Origin: Pseudomonas sp. FeN3W
GTDB taxonomy: Bacteria > Pseudomonadota > Gammaproteobacteria > Pseudomonadales > Pseudomonadaceae
Assembly (NCBI GenBank): GCA_030263805.2
Contig: CP136011.1
Location: forward strand, 372,001 to 436,000
Direction: 5' to 3'
DNA: 64,000 nt
Within the stretch, counting starts at the first letter, position 1; each line of letters opens with the position of its first letter. The position numbers were made by a program, and so were the translations under genes. Shown in pieces: positions 59,785 through 64,000 of the stretch. The notes under the pieces were generated by a model, which searched no databases, was not told where the DNA came from, and saw only the letters and a list, made by a program, of their open reading frames with translations.

Positions 59785-60170
59785 CACGAGGAAATGCTTT
59801 TTATAATGCGGTCATCGGTACGTCTGGCCTGGTTGTCTCAGTATTGGCTTTGACATTAAGTACGGCTTTATTGCTGGGGCCGAGACAAGAACCCGATCTC
59901 AATGCCATCCGCAAGTCTAATATCGAAAGCTGTCAGCTGGCAGGGCAGCGGGAGGGCTATATAGTCTCCAAACAGGGTATCGGTGTGGAAATGAAGATAT
60001 CGGGAATAAAGAACTACAGGGAAAAGCTGATGAGCAGTTCATTGGTCATCAAGCAGTGCGAGGGCATGGTATTGAACACATTCTGCATGGGGGAGTGCCT
60101 TGACAGCAAAAATTCCAAGTACCAGGGCATCATCATGGACTTGCAGTATAAAGAACCTGTTCTTAAGTAA
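59781..60170 (+). CDS. Small membrane protein of pilus operon
   Basis: A 129-residue protein with one N-terminal membrane helix (AVIGTSGLVVSVLALTLSTA) and a periplasmic domain with four cysteines. Last gene before a terminator, coupled to pilO. Occupies the place of PilP/PilM-like proteins in IncI operons, but no family is clear. Confidence 0.6.
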   Translation: MTRGNAFYNAVIGTSGLVVSVLALTLSTALLLGPRQEPDLNAIRKSNIESCQLAGQREGYIVSKQGIGVEMKISGIKNYREKLMSSSLVIKQCEGMVLNTFCMGECLDSKNSKYQGIIMDLQYKEPVLK

Positions 60171-60187
60171 CTTATTTACTGCATAGA

Positions 60188-60222
60188 AGCGCAAAGCCTG
60201 TAAACGGGCTTTGCGCTTTTTT
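60188..60222 (+). terminator. Intrinsic terminator inside pil cluster
   Basis: AGCGCAAAGCC-N8-GGCTTTGCGCT then TTTTT; ends the first pil unit. Confidence 0.85.
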
Positions 60223-60422
60223 ATTCGCTGAACTTTAGTGTGCTCCTTAGGCTTTGCCTGTATTTGACAACCTCCAGAAACAACTTATAGAAATAATTTC
60301 ATATATACCCGAAACTAATTGATCGTCAATATTTACATATCGAAATAACGTGCGTAATATTCAAAACATCGAAAGGCAATAGAGCCGAACGATTCAAAAT
60401 AACAAGAAAGAGGCTACGCACC

Positions 60423-60944
60423 ATGTTTGCACTGATTATCGCCATTATCGCTATCGCACTGACCATCTACCTCGCCGTTTCCACCCTGTTCTACGGCGGC
60501 GACGCTCTGTCCAACGGTTCGGCTCGCGCCATCGCTTCGGCCTTCATCAACCAGGGTCAGCAGATCAACGGTGTTCACACCCTGTTCAAGAACGACAACG
60601 CTGGTGTAAAGGTTGGTGACGAAGGTTTCGGGCTGGCAGCCCTGGTTGACCAGGAATACCTGAGCTCGATCCCAGTACCAAGCAAGGGCAGCGCCTGGAC
60701 TGTTGACGCCGCGTTCGACACTGGCACTGTTACTAACCTGCTGGTCGTGAAGTCCACTGGCGTCGCCGAGGGCGCTGGTAGCGGTAATGTGGGAGACTCT
60801 GGTTATGTTGCTCCTACCGACGCCTCCATCATTCCTGATGAGGTTTGTGACCTGATCAACGAGCAGGCTGGTGTTGGCTCCGAGACCTTCGGTTGCGTAG
60901 TTGGCACCACCGACGTTGAAAACACCGTTTGGTATCGCTTGTAA
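60423..60944 (+). CDS. pilS: Major pilin-like protein without leader
   Basis: A 173-residue protein starting directly at MFALIIAIIAIALTIYL, which looks like the mature hydrophobic N-terminus of a type IV pilin; no upstream in-frame start exists and AAGAGG precedes the ATG. The C-terminal part has two cysteines (VCDL and FGCV) as the D-region disulfide loop. Its codons are strikingly regular (GGC, CTG, ACC, GGT), suggesting high expression. It has its own leader and terminator, as for a major pilin. Confidence 0.65.
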   Translation: MFALIIAIIAIALTIYLAVSTLFYGGDALSNGSARAIASAFINQGQQINGVHTLFKNDNAGVKVGDEGFGLAALVDQEYLSSIPVPSKGSAWTVDAAFDTGTVTNLLVVKSTGVAEGAGSGNVGDSGYVAPTDASIIPDEVCDLINEQAGVGSETFGCVVGTTDVENTVWYRL

Positions 60945-60957
60945 TACCCACGGAACA

Positions 60958-60987
60958 GAAAACCCCGCTTCGGCGGGGTTTTCTTTT
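60958..60987 (+). terminator. Intrinsic terminator after pilS-like gene
   Basis: AACCCCGC-TTCG-GCGGGGTT then TTCTTTT. Partial read-through would give the downstream minor components. Confidence 0.85.
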
Positions 60988-61032
60988 GCCCAATCATTAT
61001 TGATACGCTATTATTGAAAAAAGAGGTGACAC

Positions 61033-61266
61033 ATGAACCCAATGAATTTACTTAAGCTTTCACAATCACGTTTTGTTCGTATCCTGGATTTTATCCTTCC
61101 CGTTCTGGCGCTTGGTGTGGCCGCGTTTTACTTCTGGGGCAAGGGTGATAACGGCCAGGCATTGATTTGGCTGATAACTGCGCTCGTTGGCTTTGTCCTT
61201 ACGATTGCCAACATCACAAAAATCATGCACCGCATTTTGACCCGTAAAGTCAGCAACAGGGCCTAA
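61033..61266 (+). CDS. Small two-helix membrane protein
   Basis: A 77-residue protein with two membrane segments (FILPVLALGVAAFYFWG and ALIWLITALVGFVLTIAN) and a basic end. AAGAGGTG upstream of the ATG. Possibly a pilus platform subunit; unknown family. Confidence 0.6.
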   Translation: MNPMNLLKLSQSRFVRILDFILPVLALGVAAFYFWGKGDNGQALIWLITALVGFVLTIANITKIMHRILTRKVSNRA

Positions 61267-61268
61267 CC

Positions 61269-61730
61269 ATGGTTCAGCTAATCGTCATCATTATGGCCAT
61301 TGCGCTTGGCAGCTATGCCATTATGGCTGGCGTAAGCTATCTGGATCTGGGTGCTATACAGGTTAAAGAGCGTGAGGCAGTGTGGTCAAACACCTCACTC
61401 ACGCTCTCTGGGGCATGGGTCAAGTTTGGGCACAAGTACAATCGTGCCCCACTTAGTGCTGAAGAGCTCTTGTCCGAGTCTTCAGCGTTCTACGTTGTGC
61501 CTGATGGATTTACCCTGACCGTGCCATCTGATTACAAGGGCTGGTGCTTCACGGGGCAGGCCGATGAGCAAGACTTTCTTGCGCTCGCCAGACTGTCAAG
61601 GAAGCTCAAGCAAAATTATGGACTGTCGTCCGCATGTGGCCACCATGGCGGAGTCAATGAATCCTGGTATGAAGGCCTGGATAATCAATATCCAAAATCC
61701 GTCGCGTTGACATTCAGGATTGCCGAGTAA
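61269..61730 (+). CDS. Pilin-like protein without leader (minor, I)
   Basis: A 153-residue protein with an N-terminal hydrophobic helix MVQLIVIIMAIALGSYA directly after Met, then an amphipathic helix and globular domain with two cysteines. Same design as the 60423 gene. Overlaps the next gene (TAATG). Confidence 0.6.
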   Translation: MVQLIVIIMAIALGSYAIMAGVSYLDLGAIQVKEREAVWSNTSLTLSGAWVKFGHKYNRAPLSAEELLSESSAFYVVPDGFTLTVPSDYKGWCFTGQADEQDFLALARLSRKLKQNYGLSSACGHHGGVNESWYEGLDNQYPKSVALTFRIAE

Positions 61731-62494
61731 TGATCGCGATGCTGATGCTTGCTGTGCTATTGGTAGGTTCAATAGGCTATATCGTGCAAGCTGAAGTAAA
61801 ATTGAATATCAAGACTGACAGCCTCAGGCTTGAAAGAAATGAGCGCATAGTTGAAGGGCTGCTTGGAGACGCTGCGCTTCGATCACTCAAGCCCATAGGC
61901 CCTGGCGGCGAATACCTTCCGCCAATTGGAACAACCCTGACTGATAGCAATCAGATTCTTGGGCAAACAATGCCTGATTTCTTGGCCATGCCAAAGTCAA
62001 TCAGTGCTAATAACAAAATCCTTTACTGTCCAGTCGGAAACCAAAAGACTGAGGAGGGATCCGGCGATTTAATGCAGATACCGGATTCGTCACTCAACAA
62101 TTACAGCATTGAACCCATAACAGTTAATGGTTGGCCGTTTGTTTATAGTAGCTCTTTGTATAATATTCCACCCGACTATAACAAAAATGTAGTAGCATTC
62201 ATTTTAATTACTAAAAATGGTTGGCAAGGCGCATCCTGTCAGAACATTCAATATGTCTCATCAAGATTCCTTGTGCCAAGACGGGCCGATAAGGTTATTC
62301 CAGTGATTGCGCCAGAAGCCAAGACCGCTCCAGTGGATCCGTCTCCCGGCCCTGGCAAACCTGTGGATCCACCTAAGCTTGATCCGAGTGACCCTGCAAA
62401 CCCAAGTGAGTCTGTATGCAAAAAAGTAAAACCCAAATATTGGCTGTTCCCCTGGTTCTGGAAATGCCTCTCCTTATGGCCATGGTTATGGTAG
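61730..62494 (+). CDS. Pilin-like protein with Pro-rich linker and Trp-rich tail
   Basis: A 254-residue protein: N-terminal helix MIAMLMLAVLLVGSIGYIV without leader, a globular domain with GPGGEYLPPIG shared with the next gene (GPNGEYIAPIG), a Pro/Asp-rich linker, and a C-terminus KYWLFPWFWKCLSLWPWLW. The aromatic tail is very unusual and could bind a surface or membrane. Likely a minor or tip pilin related to PilV. Confidence 0.6.
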   Translation: MIAMLMLAVLLVGSIGYIVQAEVKLNIKTDSLRLERNERIVEGLLGDAALRSLKPIGPGGEYLPPIGTTLTDSNQILGQTMPDFLAMPKSISANNKILYCPVGNQKTEEGSGDLMQIPDSSLNNYSIEPITVNGWPFVYSSSLYNIPPDYNKNVVAFILITKNGWQGASCQNIQYVSSRFLVPRRADKVIPVIAPEAKTAPVDPSPGPGKPVDPPKLDPSDPANPSESVCKKVKPKYWLFPWFWKCLSLWPWLW

Positions 62495-62504
62495 GCAGTC
62501 TTTC

Positions 62505-63119
62505 ATGATTTCAATTCTGATCCTGTCTATTATCATTATCGGTCTGGTCTCCCTCGTGGCTCATTCGATTGTCGGGCTTTATTCAAGCGCGGCTTCTCTT
62601 GATCTGCTTACCCAGGAGATGAGACTTGAGGCGTTATGGGTTGATGCGATCTCGCGGCACCTTGTAGCGGCAGGGCCAAATGGCGAATATATTGCCCCAA
62701 TTGGACAGCCAATCCTCTCGGATGGGGGGCTCGTTATAGGTCATGGCCTGCCAGCCTTTGTAGAGGCTCCAAAGCAGAATAGCCTGGGCATGCCCGTTCG
62801 TTATTGTGCGTTAGGCCATGAGCCAGTTTTATCACCCGATAATTCTTTCAATACCAAAATATGGCTTAACTCAACAGCAACTTACCTGGTTGAGGCGATG
62901 ACGATTAATGGCAAGAATTATGCCTATCGAGGTGATAACATTTCTGGAATGACGCGCAATAGTCACAACATTGTAGCGTTCGTTATTTCACCGACTGAGA
63001 TAAACGACAACCTCTCATGTCAAGATGTAAGATATGATCATGACAATGGAACCTATCGTGTAGTCGGGATGGATGCTTCAGTGCTGCCAGTTTTGGCACC
63101 TCACGTGTTTACACCCTAG
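62505..63119 (+). CDS. Pilin-like protein without leader (minor, III)
   Basis: A 204-residue protein with N-terminal helix MISILILSIIIIGLVSLVA and a domain paralogous to the previous gene (GPNGEYIAPIGQPI, cysteines in RYCALG and LSCQDVRY). The two appear to be diverged duplicates, like PilV-type minor pilins. Confidence 0.6.
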   Translation: MISILILSIIIIGLVSLVAHSIVGLYSSAASLDLLTQEMRLEALWVDAISRHLVAAGPNGEYIAPIGQPILSDGGLVIGHGLPAFVEAPKQNSLGMPVRYCALGHEPVLSPDNSFNTKIWLNSTATYLVEAMTINGKNYAYRGDNISGMTRNSHNIVAFVISPTEINDNLSCQDVRYDHDNGTYRVVGMDASVLPVLAPHVFTP

Positions 63120-63182
63120 TGATTCTTTGGCATAATTTATGACTAATTAGACAGAACACACGCTCAAATAACGAGAATAAGA

Positions 63183-64000
63183 ATGAGCCTTATCAAGCCA
63201 CTTCAAACCCTGCTGACACCCAGGGAGCATGAATTAGAAAAAATCCTGCTGAGTCGAAATCTTGCCACTCAACGGGCCATTAACGCAGCCAAGCTTGAAA
63301 GTTCTATTTCCAAAGAATCAATCGGCACAATTCTTGTCAATAACGGTTTCCTGCGCCAAGTTGACCTCGTTAATGCGCTGCTATGCATTGACCCCGAGTC
63401 ATTAATTGACGAAGAGCTCGTGCTGGCGCACGTTCCGCTTGATCTGCTGATCAACAACAAGATCATGATTGCCGCAGAGACTGTAAATGCAGTTTACGTG
63501 TCCTGCCTATGTGAAACAGCTCGTGCAAAATCACTTCTACGGCCACTGTTTCCAAAGCAAGAAATCATCTTTATCCCGGCCTCAGCTGAGCGCGTCCGAA
63601 GCTACGTTGAAAAGCTTAGAATCATTCACGATTCAGACGCCTCAATTCTTGAGATGCTGTTGCGTGAAGCCATTCTGGGGCAGGCATCGGACATTCATAT
63701 TATTCCGCGCCGCAACTCATTCAGCGTCTTGATGCGCTATCTGGGCGTGCGAACACTCGTTTATGAAAATGAGCTGGATGAATACCTGACCCTATGCGCC
63801 AAGATCAAGGACAGGTCGCGCATGGACTTGGCTGAGCGCAGAATTCCTCAGGATGGAAGCTTCTCAATCGAATATAACGGGCGCGTGGTCGATTTGCGGG
63901 TTGCTACGATCCCGACTCTTTTCGGTGAGTATGTGGTTATCCGTATTCTCGATCCTGAGCGCGCACAGTTCAACCTGGAGAGCCTTGGTATCAGCTCCGT
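63183..64000 (+). CDS. pilQ: Pilus assembly ATPase PilQ/PilB-like, cut by window end
   Basis: The first 272 residues of a GspE/PilB-family extension ATPase. N-terminal ILVNNGFLRQVDLVNALL (T2SSE_N), then ASDIHIIPRR, RMDLAERRIPQDGSF and VATIPTLFGEYVVIRILD, the standard N2 and RIPQDG segments before Walker A. The Walker motifs lie beyond the window. It powers pilus extension. Confidence 0.88.
   Translation, partial: MSLIKPLQTLLTPREHELEKILLSRNLATQRAINAAKLESSISKESIGTILVNNGFLRQVDLVNALLCIDPESLIDEELVLAHVPLDLLINNKIMIAAETVNAVYVSCLCETARAKSLLRPLFPKQEIIFIPASAERVRSYVEKLRIIHDSDASILEMLLREAILGQASDIHIIPRRNSFSVLMRYLGVRTLVYENELDEYLTLCAKIKDRSRMDLAERRIPQDGSFSIEYNGRVVDLRVATIPTLFGEYVVIRILDPERAQFNLESLGISS

Overview
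The window reads as part of a large conjugative plasmid (megaplasmid) of a Pseudomonas-type gammaproteobacterium. Pointers to the host are an MvaT-type nucleoid protein, a divergent RsmA/CsrA, an RdgC homologue and a DUF1631-like protein. Pointers to a plasmid are two partition systems (ParA/ParB and ParM/ParR-like), type IVB (IncI/Dot-like) coupling proteins, an IncI-like thin-pilus operon and replication genes. No rRNA or tRNA gene was seen, and no CRISPR-Cas.

Layout. 1-10.6 kb: mostly minus-strand genes. These include a four-gene operon around a GHKL ATPase with a C-terminal zincin motif, thymidylate kinase, a large patatin-like phospholipase and a NYN-domain nuclease. 10.7-15.5 kb: mvaT-like, 2OG-Fe(II) oxygenase, RNase HI, a CsrA-like gene, a Tus-like gene overlapping it, and a protein with a VEVE-repeat tail. 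15.6-21.4 kb: a full-length mfd paralogue and a dead IS200/IS605 element. 21.5-28.2 kb: prepilin peptidase, small exported proteins, dUTPase, and a SecA paralogue with a serine-glutamate repeat tail. 28.4-29.7 kb: two decayed fibrinogen-like genes. 29.7-37.9 kb: two unknown genes and a parM-parR-dotM-dotL operon. 38-42 kb: a DUF1631-like protein and an AAA+ ATPase. 42.1-45.1 kb: about 3 kb without convincing genes. It holds an ATCAAG repeat cluster, a LexA-box-like site and an array of about 23 parS-like palindromes (TGTTTCCATGGAAACA and variants), followed directly by parA-parB. 47-56 kb: HU, two sigma-70 family factors, a putative replication initiator/helicase-loader pair, rdgC and unknown genes. 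56-64 kb: thin-pilus genes (PilP-like, secretin PilN, PilO-like, four pilin-like proteins without leaders, and the start of the PilQ/PilB ATPase).

How it fits together. The element carries its own versions of many housekeeping functions: nucleotide supply (tmk, dut), DNA repair and recombination (mfd, rdgC, RNase H), chromatin (HU, MvaT), transcription (two sigma factors), secretion (secA) and RNA regulation (CsrA-like). A 20-bp motif, TGTCAATA-N4-TWWTAYAG, recurs in non-coding gaps and may be a plasmid-specific promoter or operator. The strongest novel signals are the parS-like array, the Tus-like and insertion-bearing CsrA-like gene pair, the GHKL-zincin operon, the leaderless pilin set and the recurrent promoter motif. 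All function calls are by reading sequence motifs. No database search was run.
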